Positions 51,586 through 61,197 of a DNA stretch of 64,000 nucleotides are shown here, piece after piece. This stretch comes from HGM04593 sp045634085 (GTDB lineage Bacteria > Bacteroidota > Bacteroidia > Bacteroidales > Bacteroidaceae). The position numbers and the translations under genes were made by a program. Location of the stretch: contig JAZQZM010000077.1 in assembly GCA_045634085.1 (NCBI GenBank), positions 1-64,000 on the forward strand, written 5' to 3'. Position 1 is the first letter of the stretch, and each line of letters begins with the position of its first letter. The notes under the pieces are model-generated. The model ran no database searches and was not told where the DNA came from. It saw only the letters and a list, made by a program, of their open reading frames with translations.

Positions 51586-54500
51586 GTGACCGACAAGATC
51601 AAGGAACTGTACAGCATTCCTTTGTCAATAAACAGCATTGAGATAAAGAACCTGAACGAAGCCACATTGCGCAATGTCGTCATATATGACCTGAATGGCG
51701 ACACAGTAATCTCGGCAAAGAGAGCCATGGCAAGCATTGAGCCCCTCAAGCTCATTGAGGAGGCCCTGCACATAAACACTCTGACTTTCGAATCGCCCGA
51801 GGTAAGATTAAGCCGCACCGACAACGACGCCCCACTCAACATACAGTTCATACTTGACAATCTCAACAAGGACAACGACAAGAGCAACAACACCGACCTC
51901 AGGATAAATCAACTGCTTATATATGACGGAAGTTTCAGCTACGACGTGATGAGTGAAAGACACATCACCGACAGACTTGACCCCAACCACATAGCCATTG
52001 GTGATTTTTCCTGCAACATATCCCTCAAGAATTACAACAAAGAGAGCCTGAACCTGTACATACGTTCAGTCAGCGGACACGAAAAGAGTGGACTTGAACT
52101 GAACAAGGTCAGAGCACGCATAAATGCCATAGGCGATGCAGTCATCCTGTCGGGTCTTCGTGTGGAACTGCCCGGCAGCAATATAACTTCGAAAAACATT
52201 GAGATAAGCGGCATCGGGAACAGCCTGCAGTATGTAAGCGCAAAAGGAGAACTCAGCAGCGAGCACTTCTCCTTCAAGGACATTGCGCCCATATTCCCTC
52301 AGTTCTCACAGGAACTTCCCAATGTGGCATTCAGCCTCAACGGCAAAATCAACAATAGAATCGCCCAGGGTAAGATAAGCATCGTCACCGACGACAACTC
52401 GCTTGCTTTCAACGGCGAGACAAACATTACAACCCCATATGACAACAGCCGCGAAATAGCCGCAGTAATAGACAGTCTCTACCTCAGGAAAGATGCCATA
52501 GAGAAAATCACATCATTCTTTGAAAATGTTCCGCAGGAAATTGCCGACAGACTTGGCGATACGGACATAAAAGGCAACATTTTCTACTCCAAGGACTCCA
52601 TTGACTGCCATACACTCCTCTGCTGCATGAACGGCAACCTCAATGCCGATATAAACGTAGACAGAAGCGGCAACTACACATTGACAGCCACCGGCTATGG
52701 CATATCAGTCGGCAACATATTGAATTACCACGACCTTGGCCAATGCGACATAAGAGCACACTCCATTGGCAACATACACGACAACGACAACCTTGCCGGC
52801 TTTGACGTCGACATAGAGTCACTTGAATTCAAGGAGTACACCTACTCGCCAATTGAAATAAAAGGCAAGGCAGGCAGTGCAAGCATCAATGCCGACATCT
52901 TGACCTCTGACCCGAACATCAGCGCAAGTGCATCCGTCCTCTACAACAAAGACAAGAAAGAGGAGAAGATAAGTATCGTCCTCAATGTAGACTCACTCAT
53001 CCCCCACAGGCTAAAACTGAGCAAGGATTTCGAAGACATCACATTCTCATTCCGCACAGAGTGTGAGCACAAGATTACCGGCAAGGAGAAAAACCTCACC
53101 AACATCAAACTATGGGACTTCGTATACGATGACGGAGAGGAAAAAGAGACGGTAAGAAACCTATACATATACGACGACAATACCGATGAAAAAAGGTCAA
53201 TAACCATAAACTCCGACATCCTTACAGCCGACCTGGTGGGCAAATTCAATCTCGCAGACCTGCACAAGAGTTTCCTGAATATGGCCAAGAACCACCTGCC
53301 GTCATTGCAGACAGGGGAAAGATACAACAAAGCAGACAACAACTGTTTCTACAGAATAGAAATCCTTGACAGCAGGCTCTTCACAAAGATATTCGATTTA
53401 CCGTTCACCATAAACGAGAAGTCAACCATCAGCGGTTCATGCAACGATGCAAACAACACATTCAACATCGATGCAGAAATCAACAACGTAAGCTTTGGCG
53501 GAACACAACTGCGCGCCATAAACGTAAAGGGTGAATCGGACAAGAAGGACCTTGTCATCGACGCAGACGTTCTCATGCCAATGGCAAATGAAAAGAAACA
53601 GTTCGACTACAGCAATACCGGCAACGATGTCCTGATAAACCTGCACTCAACCTTTGCCAAAGACACAATCAACAACAGCATCAGCTGGGGCAGTATTGCA
53701 GACGGCGGCAACAGCAACGGTTCAATACAGGTAGACCTCGCTTTGGAACGCGACAAAAAGAAGCAGTTAGGGTTCAAGGCAGATATCGCACCAAGCAGCA
53801 TCATCCTTAAAGGACAAGAGTGGAACATAACCCCGGGCCGCATTTTTGGGCATAGCGACAAGTTTATTGTAAAAGACCTGAAGTTATACAACAAGGAGCA
53901 GAGCCTTAGCATTGACGGAGTTGCCGGCAAGTTTATTGACGACAGCCTGAACATTGCAATCGACAACCTTGACGTTGCAACTGTAATGGGTCTTACCGGC
54001 TTCCGCACACTTACATTCGGTGGCAAGGCCACAGGAAAGGTTCATATTACCAGCCTGCTGTATAACCTCGACATCAACGGTCGTTTCATGGTAGACAGCA
54101 TGCTCATTGACGAGGGACACATGGGCGATGGAGATATCGCCATTGGCTGGATGAACTATAACAAGACACTGAGTCTCCATGGCGATATACACCGCAACGG
54201 CAAGATTTCGACAGTCAGCGGTTTCTTCTCCAAGCCACAGGATACAATCATGCTCAAGATAGATGCCCACGACCTCAACGTCGGTTTCCTGCACAAGAAG
54301 ATAGACTCATTCTTCAGCGAAGCCAAGGGCTTAGCCAACGGCACAGCCTACATTCTGGGTCAGTGGAGCAAGGTAGACCTTGTAGGAGCTGCTTCACTCG
54401 ACAGCTGCACACTCAGGGTAAAAGCCAACAATTGCGCATATCATGTAAACGGAGACACCTTATACATGTCTCCTACCGGCATATATATGAACGATGTCAA

Positions 54501-55848
54501 CATTCAGGACAAGCATGGCAACAAAGGCAAGCTCACCGGTGCCATCTACCACAGAAACTTCTCAAAGTGGGGATGCGACATCAACATAAAGGCCAACGAG
54601 ATGCTTGTGTACGACACATACGGTTTCGACAGTTTTCCTTTCTACGGAACAGTCTTTGCCACAGGTACTGCCAACATCAATACCCTCGGCAGCGGACTGA
54701 CATTGAAGGCAAACCTCAGAAGCGATGCTAACTCCAGCTTCATCTACAACTCCACTGCCGCCAGCGGTGCGCGTGACAACAGTTTTGTGACATTCACCGA
54801 CAGCCGCAAGAAAAGCGCCACAGACCGACCTGTTCTGGAAACAAAAGACAACACCTATGCACGCGTGACAAGTAAAATCAATCTCGACTTCATGCTTGAC
54901 ATCACCGAGGCATTCCACATAAAAGTATATACCAACCTCAAGACCGACGACTACATAGACTTCTACGGCAGAGGAACCGTCAATGCACTCTACGACGAGA
55001 AGAACGGTTTCTCCATGAAAGGTGGTCTGAACCTTGACCGCGGAACATACAAGTTCACTATCCAGGACATATTCCCCAAAGAGTTCAAGATTGACCGCGA
55101 GAGCACCCTCGCCTTTGACGGCGACCCATTCAAGGCAAAACTCAACCTCAAGACCAGATACCTTGTACCGTCGGCCTCACTCAGTGACCTCACAACCGAG
55201 ACATCAAAGAAGAAGACCGTCAAGGTAAACTGCATAATGGACATCGGTGGCACACTTGAGAGCCCTGCCCTGAGCTTCGACCTTGAATTGCCCGAAGGCA
55301 GCGAAGAGGAGAAAGAACTCCTTGCAAGCGTAGCCAGCACACCCGAGCAGAAGAACATGCAGTTCATCTACCTGCTTGGCGTAGGCAAGTTCTACACCTT
55401 TGACTACAACAACACCGGAGGCGACAGCCATTCATCAACAGCCATGGAATCCCTGATATCAAACACACTGTCGGGACAGTTGAACAACATGCTCAGCCAG
55501 ATAATCGACAATGACAATTGGGACATCTCAGGAAACTTCTCCACAAGCGAAAGAGGCTGGAACCGCATGGAGGTAGAGGGCATGCTCCGTGGACGCCTGC
55601 TCAATAACCGCCTGCTCATCAACGGCAACCTGGGTTACAGAGAGAATCCCGTTGCCAACAACAACTTCATAGGAGACTTTGAGATACTGTGGCTGCTCAA
55701 CAAGCAAGGCAACGTAAACCTCAAGGCATACAGCAAGACCAACGACCGCTACTTCTCGAAGACAAACCTCACCACACAAGGTGCAGGAATACTTTTCAAG
55801 TTCGACTTCAGCAAGTGGAACTGGTGGAAGAAAGATGATGAGGAATAA
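51586..55848 (+). CDS. TamB-like translocation/assembly protein
   Basis: A very large protein (1420 aa from the GTG at 51586) of the AsmA/TamB type that bridges inner and outer membranes and helps lipid or outer-membrane protein transport. It consists of repeating beta segments, with the C-terminal TamB (DUF490) domain (~1150-1410: FPKEFKIDRESTLAFDGDPFKAKLNLKTRY at ~1165-1194, NMQFIYLLGVGKFYTF, GAGILFKFDFSKWNWW). The same frame is open upstream to 51421 and encodes IKILKYISIVFAGLAALIIA, a membrane anchor expected in this family, but no ATG, GTG or TTG exists in it. The real start is probably a rare codon such as ATT at 51466. argF' starts 20 bases after the stop. Confidence 0.85.
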   Translation: MTDKIKELYSIPLSINSIEIKNLNEATLRNVVIYDLNGDTVISAKRAMASIEPLKLIEEALHINTLTFESPEVRLSRTDNDAPLNIQFILDNLNKDNDKSNNTDLRINQLLIYDGSFSYDVMSERHITDRLDPNHIAIGDFSCNISLKNYNKESLNLYIRSVSGHEKSGLELNKVRARINAIGDAVILSGLRVELPGSNITSKNIEISGIGNSLQYVSAKGELSSEHFSFKDIAPIFPQFSQELPNVAFSLNGKINNRIAQGKISIVTDDNSLAFNGETNITTPYDNSREIAAVIDSLYLRKDAIEKITSFFENVPQEIADRLGDTDIKGNIFYSKDSIDCHTLLCCMNGNLNADINVDRSGNYTLTATGYGISVGNILNYHDLGQCDIRAHSIGNIHDNDNLAGFDVDIESLEFKEYTYSPIEIKGKAGSASINADILTSDPNISASASVLYNKDKKEEKISIVLNVDSLIPHRLKLSKDFEDITFSFRTECEHKITGKEKNLTNIKLWDFVYDDGEEKETVRNLYIYDDNTDEKRSITINSDILTADLVGKFNLADLHKSFLNMAKNHLPSLQTGERYNKADNNCFYRIEILDSRLFTKIFDLPFTINEKSTISGSCNDANNTFNIDAEINNVSFGGTQLRAINVKGESDKKDLVIDADVLMPMANEKKQFDYSNTGNDVLINLHSTFAKDTINNSISWGSIADGGNSNGSIQVDLALERDKKKQLGFKADIAPSSIILKGQEWNITPGRIFGHSDKFIVKDLKLYNKEQSLSIDGVAGKFIDDSLNIAIDNLDVATVMGLTGFRTLTFGGKATGKVHITSLLYNLDINGRFMVDSMLIDEGHMGDGDIAIGWMNYNKTLSLHGDIHRNGKISTVSGFFSKPQDTIMLKIDAHDLNVGFLHKKIDSFFSEAKGLANGTAYILGQWSKVDLVGAASLDSCTLRVKANNCAYHVNGDTLYMSPTGIYMNDVNIQDKHGNKGKLTGAIYHRNFSKWGCDINIKANEMLVYDTYGFDSFPFYGTVFATGTANINTLGSGLTLKANLRSDANSSFIYNSTAASGARDNSFVTFTDSRKKSATDRPVLETKDNTYARVTSKINLDFMLDITEAFHIKVYTNLKTDDYIDFYGRGTVNALYDEKNGFSMKGGLNLDRGTYKFTIQDIFPKEFKIDRESTLAFDGDPFKAKLNLKTRYLVPSASLSDLTTETSKKKTVKVNCIMDIGGTLESPALSFDLELPEGSEEEKELLASVASTPEQKNMQFIYLLGVGKFYTFDYNNTGGDSHSSTAMESLISNTLSGQLNNMLSQIIDNDNWDISGNFSTSERGWNRMEVEGMLRGRLLNNRLLINGNLGYRENPVANNNFIGDFEILWLLNKQGNVNLKAYSKTNDRYFSKTNLTTQGAGILFKFDFSKWNWWKKDDEE

Positions 55849-55867
55849 TATTGAACCACAAACAACA

Positions 55868-56824
55868 ATGAAAAATTTCCTTTCAGTAAACGATATCGGC
55901 AACCTCGATGCCGCAGTAAAAGAAGCTCTCGAAATCAAGGCCGACCGCTTCAAGTACAGCAATCTGGGCAAGAACAAGACCCTGATGATGGTCTTCTTCA
56001 ACTCCAGCCTGCGCACAAGGCTCAGCACACAGAAGGCAGCCCTTAACCTGGGCATGAACGTAATTGTGCTCGACATCAACCAGGGTGCATGGAAACTGGA
56101 GACCGAACGCGGAGTGATAATGGACGGTGACAAACCCGAACACATCCTTGAGGCCATCCCGGTCATGGGCAGCTACTGCGATGTGATAGGCGTACGTTCC
56201 TTTGCACGTTTCGAGAACAAGGAAGAGGACTACAACGAGGTCATCCTCAACCAGTTCATCAAATACTCAGGCCGCCCCGTATTCTCCATGGAGGCAGCCA
56301 CACGCCACCCCTTGCAAAGTTTCGCCGACCTCATAACCATTGAGGAGCACAAGACCACAGCACGCCCCAAGGTAGTACTCACATGGGCACCCCACCCCAA
56401 AGCGTTGCCACAGGCTGTCCCTAACTCATTTGCCGAATGGATGAACGCCACCGACTACGAATTCATAATCACCCACCCCAAGGGATACGAACTTGCCCCC
56501 GAGTTCGTAGGCAACGCACGCGTGGAGTACGACCAGATGAAAGCCTTCGAAGGCGCCGACTTCATCTATGCCAAGAACTGGGCAGCCTATAGCGGCGACA
56601 ACTACGGCAAGGTGCTCAGCACCGACCGTGAGTGGACCGTCAGCGACCGCCAGATGGCCGTTACCAACAACGCCCATTTCATGCACTGCCTGCCCGTGCG
56701 CCGCAACATGATTGTCACCGACGATGTAATCGAGAGCCCACGTTCACTTGTAATACCCGAGGCCGCCAACCGCGAAATATCGGCAACCGTAGTCCTCAAG
56801 AGGATTCTTGAAGGACTGGAATAA
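55868..56824 (+). CDS. argF': N-succinyl-L-ornithine carbamoyltransferase (arginine biosynthesis)
   Basis: A 318-aa transcarbamylase from the ATG at 55868 (MKNFLSVNDIGNLDAAVKEA). An upstream in-frame ATG at 55781 would overlap the TamB-like gene and is unlikely. The carbamoyl-phosphate motif is FFNSSLRTRLSTQ (44-56), with HPLQSFADL and HCLPVRRNMIVTDDV later. In DGDKPEHI the residue at position 90 is Pro; in the characterised B. fragilis enzyme Pro90 marks N-succinylornithine use, whereas the Xanthomonas N-acetylornithine enzyme has Glu. Arginine would then be made through succinylated intermediates, as in Bacteroides. The other arg genes are outside the window. Confidence 0.92.
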   Translation: MKNFLSVNDIGNLDAAVKEALEIKADRFKYSNLGKNKTLMMVFFNSSLRTRLSTQKAALNLGMNVIVLDINQGAWKLETERGVIMDGDKPEHILEAIPVMGSYCDVIGVRSFARFENKEEDYNEVILNQFIKYSGRPVFSMEAATRHPLQSFADLITIEEHKTTARPKVVLTWAPHPKALPQAVPNSFAEWMNATDYEFIITHPKGYELAPEFVGNARVEYDQMKAFEGADFIYAKNWAAYSGDNYGKVLSTDREWTVSDRQMAVTNNAHFMHCLPVRRNMIVTDDVIESPRSLVIPEAANREISATVVLKRILEGLE

Positions 56825-56852
56825 TACATATAGATAACCGACAACGCAAATA

Positions 56853-56892
56853 CAAGAGGGTGGCCCAAAAGAAAAAGGGTTGCCCTCTTTGC
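56853..56892 (+). terminator. Terminator after argF'
   Basis: AAGAGGG..CCC and GGG..CCCTCTTT pair around a loop with CCAAAAGAAAAA, followed by GCTTTTTTA. It lies 28 bases after the argF' stop. Confidence 0.75.
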
Positions 56893-56969
56893 TTTTTTAT
56901 CGTTCATCCTCTTATAGTGGGTGATTTGTAAAAAATATGGGGCTGACTCAAAAGCCCCGTTTAAGAACA

Positions 56970-57007
56970 AGCAAACCCTGCCAGAATATACTCTGGCAGG
57001 GTTTGCT
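56970..57007. terminator. Strong hairpin between convergent genes
   Basis: AGCAAACCCTGCCAGA and TCTGGCAGGGTTTGCT form a perfect 16-bp stem with the loop ATATAC. It can end transcription from either side (argF' or the 57065 gene). A smaller hairpin, GGGGCT..AGCCCC (56939-56958), with loop GACTCAAA, lies just before it. Confidence 0.8.
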
Positions 57008-57064
57008 CTCTTTGCAAAATGACTTTTGGGCACCTTCTTTTTTGCATGCATCACAAACGGGTCA

Positions 57065-57247
57065 TTACATATCGGCCCATATGTTGTCCCAGTCGCTACG
57101 GAACTCACTGCTCAAGGCCTCATCTTCGCCTACATAATCATCATCATCACCGCCACCGGCAATAATGGCACTTTGGCATATGATTGCCGATGACATTATA
57201 TTGTATTCACAAATCTCAGGGGTAATATAGTCTTTCTTTGTTTTCAT
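57065..57247 (-). CDS. Small hypothetical peptide (60 aa)
   Basis: A 60-aa product from the ATG at 57247, 17 bases after the 1310-aa gene stops; a longer start at 57268 overlaps that gene. It starts MKTKKDYITPEICEYNIM, has a short hydrophobic middle (SSAIICQSAIIAGGG, residues 19-33) and an acidic tail with conserved-looking Trp (DDDDYVGEDEAL.., SDWDNIWADM). Peptides with this K-K-x-Y-x-T/P-P-x opening, a hydrophobic centre and an acidic Trp-containing tail are common next to T9SS-tailed proteins in Prevotella as far as I recall. Their function is unknown. Confidence 0.6.
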   Translation of the reverse strand: MKTKKDYITPEICEYNIMSSAIICQSAIIAGGGDDDDYVGEDEALSSEFRSDWDNIWADM

Positions 57248-57264
57248 AGTCCAGTCTTTCTTAA

Positions 57265-60200
57265 TCATCTTACAATAATCTTCTTGCCGTTCACAATGTA
57301 GAATCCCTGCGAGCCTACACCCTCGAGTCTGCGTCCTTGCAAATCGTAGACCGCCTCATTCTCATCCCTTTCCACAGCAACATCATCAACACCTGTCGTG
57401 TCGTGCCCTTTGCCACCCACGGCAAACGAGAATCCCGACGCCGACACAGCAGCCGAATATGGCAACCATGCACGGTGAGCCTGATTTATAAATGTCGGTT
57501 TTGTTACATAACCCAAGCCACGTTCGGCAGCAGGCACCATCTTCACCTTAAACATACCAACCTTATTGTTCTTCTTGCTAAGGATGTGATGCTGTATTCC
57601 ATCGCGTTCACTGATGAGTCTTGCATCATGTGTACCCTCGAGGCGGTTGCGTTCTTCAAGGTCGGCAATCTCCTCAAGCAGGGCATCATCCTTGTCGGCA
57701 TCATCGGCATCGTAGTTGATTGGGAAGTAGTGTACACCGGCTTCGGCCTTTATCAGTACAGGCATACCTGCGGGGATTATTCCACAGCCAATCTGCTCGA
57801 CATTGAACACCTCTGTTCCGGGTGTGTATGTCTCATAATCGACGGCATAAAGGTGGTTCCCGTCGGCAGTTTCCTTTCCTGTAAGGATGTAAGCCGTAAC
57901 GCCGTATGGTATTTCAAGTTCCACGGGAACACAGAGCGATGTCATCTTTGCCGAGGAAACCTCAACCGGCAGTTCGGTTACAAGTTCAATTGTCCAGTCA
58001 TACTTTCTGTTGACGCTGTTACCGGCACTGATTTCAACATCTTTAGCGGTTGTTGCATTTGTAATGTTGTCGCACAGGTAGTTGTTGCCACCAAAAGCCC
58101 ACGCATAATATCCGTCACTATCTGTTCTTGACGGATGTATGAGCACATCCTGTGAGTAGTAAGCTTCATTGTCAAGCGGCAGGTCATCCTCTTTGAACAC
58201 AACCTTTCCGCCTTCTGTCACAGCCTGTATGTAACGGCCGGTATTGAATGACAGGATATTTGTTGCACCATCGGCGTTGCCGTCAACTGCGTAGAATACC
58301 GATGTTGCAGCAACAGCGTCGTTGATATTACCATAAGCATCGGTTATGGCACCCATTGCGAGTGCTCCACCGTTTATGCTTGATTGCAGGTAATTGAGCG
58401 ATACGCGACCACGTATGCGGTAGTAATAACCTGCAGGCGGTGTATTGAGGTGGAAGTTTACAAAGTGCTGCTCAAGTGCATCAACAAAAGATGCAATAAC
58501 CTCAGGGGTGTAATCGGATGTTCCGCTGAGGTACTCCTCCAATATCTTTGCCGCACCCTTGTTATAATGCGTGGTGGCTCTGGCAAACAAATTGTCAAAA
58601 CCATCTTTTGTCAAGCTGTTCTCGCCCTTGTTGTCATAGTGGTATTTACCCAATTGAGTTGCAGTAGCATCATAATTGTCGTTGTAATCTTTCGCAATTG
58701 TGTACAGCTCTCCAAACTTGGCAAGAGCATCAACCACTGCCATGTGGTCGCTGTTTGTCGCGTCAAGGCCATAAATCTGTGCCGATGTTCCCACGTATGT
58801 AAAGTACCAGGCTGCATTTTTGTTGCCTTCTGTGGTTGCTGGTGAGCTTACTACACCAAGGTCCATGTATTCATCGACCATAAGATAGTCATTGCCATTA
58901 TATAGGCGGATTGAATATGCATCGCGCCCGCTTTCATACAGTTCGTTCCAGCCCTCAACGCTTTCAATGCTTGAGTGCTGTGCATTCATAAGCAGTATGT
59001 TGCCTATGGCGCTTTTCATCTCGGTCGCGTTCACCGGCTCAACAACGGTGCTTTCCAATTTGTAATTGGTAAACCATTGGCGTACATCCCATTCGTTGGT
59101 TTCGACACTTGTGAATGATTTGTTTGTCTCGTTGCTTTTAATAGCCCAATCTGATGAATATCCGTCTTCCCATGCCGATGAAATTACAAACATGGGGCTG
59201 CATTTTGAGTTTTTGAACTCCTCGAGCGCGGTAGCTAGCAACTTGCCCTTTTCATACTTTGCATCATCGGTAGTCTGGTCTTTGAAAACGTTCAAAGCAT
59301 TCTGCAACGCAACCATTTTGTCATAGCGGTATTGACCCGGCTGTGGTGTCGCTCCGTTTGCAGCAACCTTGCCATTCTCGACTGTGTTATTGTCGAGATA
59401 GTATTGGCTCTCCAAGGCAATGAGTTCCGAAGCATAAACCTTTATCTTATTCTCATACAGTGCTGTACCGTAGAAACCTTTGATTGTAGCAACACAAGCA
59501 TCTACATCATTGTTGTGTGGCAGAATGTAGAATTCGGACATCGTGAAGGCCTTGTCACCGACATTTACTCCCTCAATGGTAAAACGCAGATGAGTATATG
59601 ACTGGCAGTTGATAAGGTCCGAGAAATAGAACATCTCGTCGCGCATGTTTGTCTCTACAGTTGTGATATCCGTAAACGATGTGCCGTTGTTGCTGCCCGA
59701 TACGCGTATCTTCACCGGACGGCCCGAAGTTGTCTGCAAGCTTGCCTTTATATAGAAGTAGAATGATGTCACTGCTTTGCCATCAAGGTCGGCCTGCAGG
59801 TAGTGATTCTCACCTGTAGAGCCCTCTACTGTGGTAAGTGATGTGACGTAAGAACCATCAGTCAGCAGGCATGTCGAAGTTTCGTCCTCAATATCGGCAT
59901 TTGTCGAGTATTTCTCGCAAGGCTCTTTTACGAGTCCCTCATTCAACTGAAGATAATGAGGATATTGCCATGCCATATTTGCGGCAAGGGAATAGAAATT
60001 GTCGGTAATCTCAACGTCTGCGACGGGTACGATAACCCACTTTGCTCCGGCTGCATTCTGATTGGAAACACATTTGACATTCTTTGCGTCACCATCAGTA
60101 AGACAAAGATATGCGTTGTTTATATCTACAGAGATGAACTGTACCACAGCTGATGTTATGACATCACCCGATGTCTGAGGGTTCGAAACTGTCATCTTCC

Positions 60201-61197
60201 AAGTTCCTGCCATATTGGCATCGGACGTCATGCCGACATTTGTAACCCCATCGGACGATTCCGGGATTGCAATGTACATGTTTGAAGCTTCGTTATATAT
60301 GCGGAATGTCTCACCCTCGACAAATTCCACCTTCCATACATTTGTGTGAGTCTTTTGGACATTATTGATAGTCAAATATGTCGAGTTCGTTGAAAGATAT
60401 TTCTTATCCGTTGCGTTAGGGTTTGTGCCATTGAAGATTTCCGCATAATTGAAAGAGGTTGTCAGTTCTTTTTTGTATTTATCAATAATTCCTTTTGCTG
60501 TTTTAATGTCAGCAAGTGTTGTTGAAAGCTTTGTGTGGTCATTATCGGTAAGACCGCCATTACCCCAACCTTTAAGTGTGTATCTGTCATATAGTGCTAT
60601 GACAGTAGCCCAATTGAAGCCCCAAGATGTAGACGTATTCACAGTGTTGTAGGCATCGTCGATGAGTTTGTTCAGTCCCATAATATCGCCAAAGTCGGTA
60701 ATCTGCTCGAAAACCCATACCGAGCCGGGGTCGCTTCCCAAGTAGAGGTCGACCTTGCCTGTTGATTCGTTGTAGTGGAAGGCATCGGATGCATCTGTGC
60801 TACCCGATTGCGAGATAAATACTCCGCCAGTTGTTGCCTTTATCTGAAAGGCTGTTCCGGTTTCATCCCATTTGTTTGGTGAAACGCACACGCGCTGGGT
60901 GCCGGCGGCGTAATTGTGAATATACGCAGCACCGGCATTACCTGTTACATAAAACATTGCACATGTATCAAGGGCATAGACCCCATCTACCGTCTTTGGT
61001 GATGTTGTCATTGAAAACTTGAATCCCTCGTAACGGAGATACTCACCAGTCTTGGCATTCTTGATAATGTACCATTTCGCATTGTTTCTCTCCGTAGTCT
61101 TGTTGTTGTTTGCGGTAGAGTAAGTAGGTGCTTGCGCAACAGCAGTCATTGTGACAAGGCACACGACTGCTGCAAAAATCAATCTGATTTTGTTCAT
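57265..61197 (-). CDS. Large exported protein with F5/8-type domain and T9SS-type C-terminal tail
   Basis: A 1310-aa exported protein (signal MNKIRLIFAAVVCLVTMTAVAQ). Residues ~35-165 and ~260-400 are lectin-like beta-trefoil-type regions (AKWYIIKNAKTGEYLRYEG, FRIYNEASNMYIAIP). Residues ~430-560 resemble an F5/8 type C (discoidin) domain: GENHYLQADLDGKAVTSFYF, GRPVKIRVSGSNNGTSF and SYTHLRFTIEGVN. A helical repeat-like region (~600-950) follows, then further beta domains. The end AVYDLQGRRLEGVGSQGFYI followed by VNGKKIIVR is a T9SS-type sorting tail. It is probably displayed or released at the cell surface and may bind carbohydrate. No catalytic motif is evident. Confidence 0.8.
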   Translation of the reverse strand: MNKIRLIFAAVVCLVTMTAVAQAPTYSTANNNKTTERNNAKWYIIKNAKTGEYLRYEGFKFSMTTSPKTVDGVYALDTCAMFYVTGNAGAAYIHNYAAGTQRVCVSPNKWDETGTAFQIKATTGGVFISQSGSTDASDAFHYNESTGKVDLYLGSDPGSVWVFEQITDFGDIMGLNKLIDDAYNTVNTSTSWGFNWATVIALYDRYTLKGWGNGGLTDNDHTKLSTTLADIKTAKGIIDKYKKELTTSFNYAEIFNGTNPNATDKKYLSTNSTYLTINNVQKTHTNVWKVEFVEGETFRIYNEASNMYIAIPESSDGVTNVGMTSDANMAGTWKMTVSNPQTSGDVITSAVVQFISVDINNAYLCLTDGDAKNVKCVSNQNAAGAKWVIVPVADVEITDNFYSLAANMAWQYPHYLQLNEGLVKEPCEKYSTNADIEDETSTCLLTDGSYVTSLTTVEGSTGENHYLQADLDGKAVTSFYFYIKASLQTTSGRPVKIRVSGSNNGTSFTDITTVETNMRDEMFYFSDLINCQSYTHLRFTIEGVNVGDKAFTMSEFYILPHNNDVDACVATIKGFYGTALYENKIKVYASELIALESQYYLDNNTVENGKVAANGATPQPGQYRYDKMVALQNALNVFKDQTTDDAKYEKGKLLATALEEFKNSKCSPMFVISSAWEDGYSSDWAIKSNETNKSFTSVETNEWDVRQWFTNYKLESTVVEPVNATEMKSAIGNILLMNAQHSSIESVEGWNELYESGRDAYSIRLYNGNDYLMVDEYMDLGVVSSPATTEGNKNAAWYFTYVGTSAQIYGLDATNSDHMAVVDALAKFGELYTIAKDYNDNYDATATQLGKYHYDNKGENSLTKDGFDNLFARATTHYNKGAAKILEEYLSGTSDYTPEVIASFVDALEQHFVNFHLNTPPAGYYYRIRGRVSLNYLQSSINGGALAMGAITDAYGNINDAVAATSVFYAVDGNADGATNILSFNTGRYIQAVTEGGKVVFKEDDLPLDNEAYYSQDVLIHPSRTDSDGYYAWAFGGNNYLCDNITNATTAKDVEISAGNSVNRKYDWTIELVTELPVEVSSAKMTSLCVPVELEIPYGVTAYILTGKETADGNHLYAVDYETYTPGTEVFNVEQIGCGIIPAGMPVLIKAEAGVHYFPINYDADDADKDDALLEEIADLEERNRLEGTHDARLISERDGIQHHILSKKNNKVGMFKVKMVPAAERGLGYVTKPTFINQAHRAWLPYSAAVSASGFSFAVGGKGHDTTGVDDVAVERDENEAVYDLQGRRLEGVGSQGFYIVNGKKIIVR

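Noticed and set aside
55781..55867. In-frame 29-residue extension of argF'
   Set aside because: It overlaps the end of the TamB-like gene, and homologues start at MKNFLSV.
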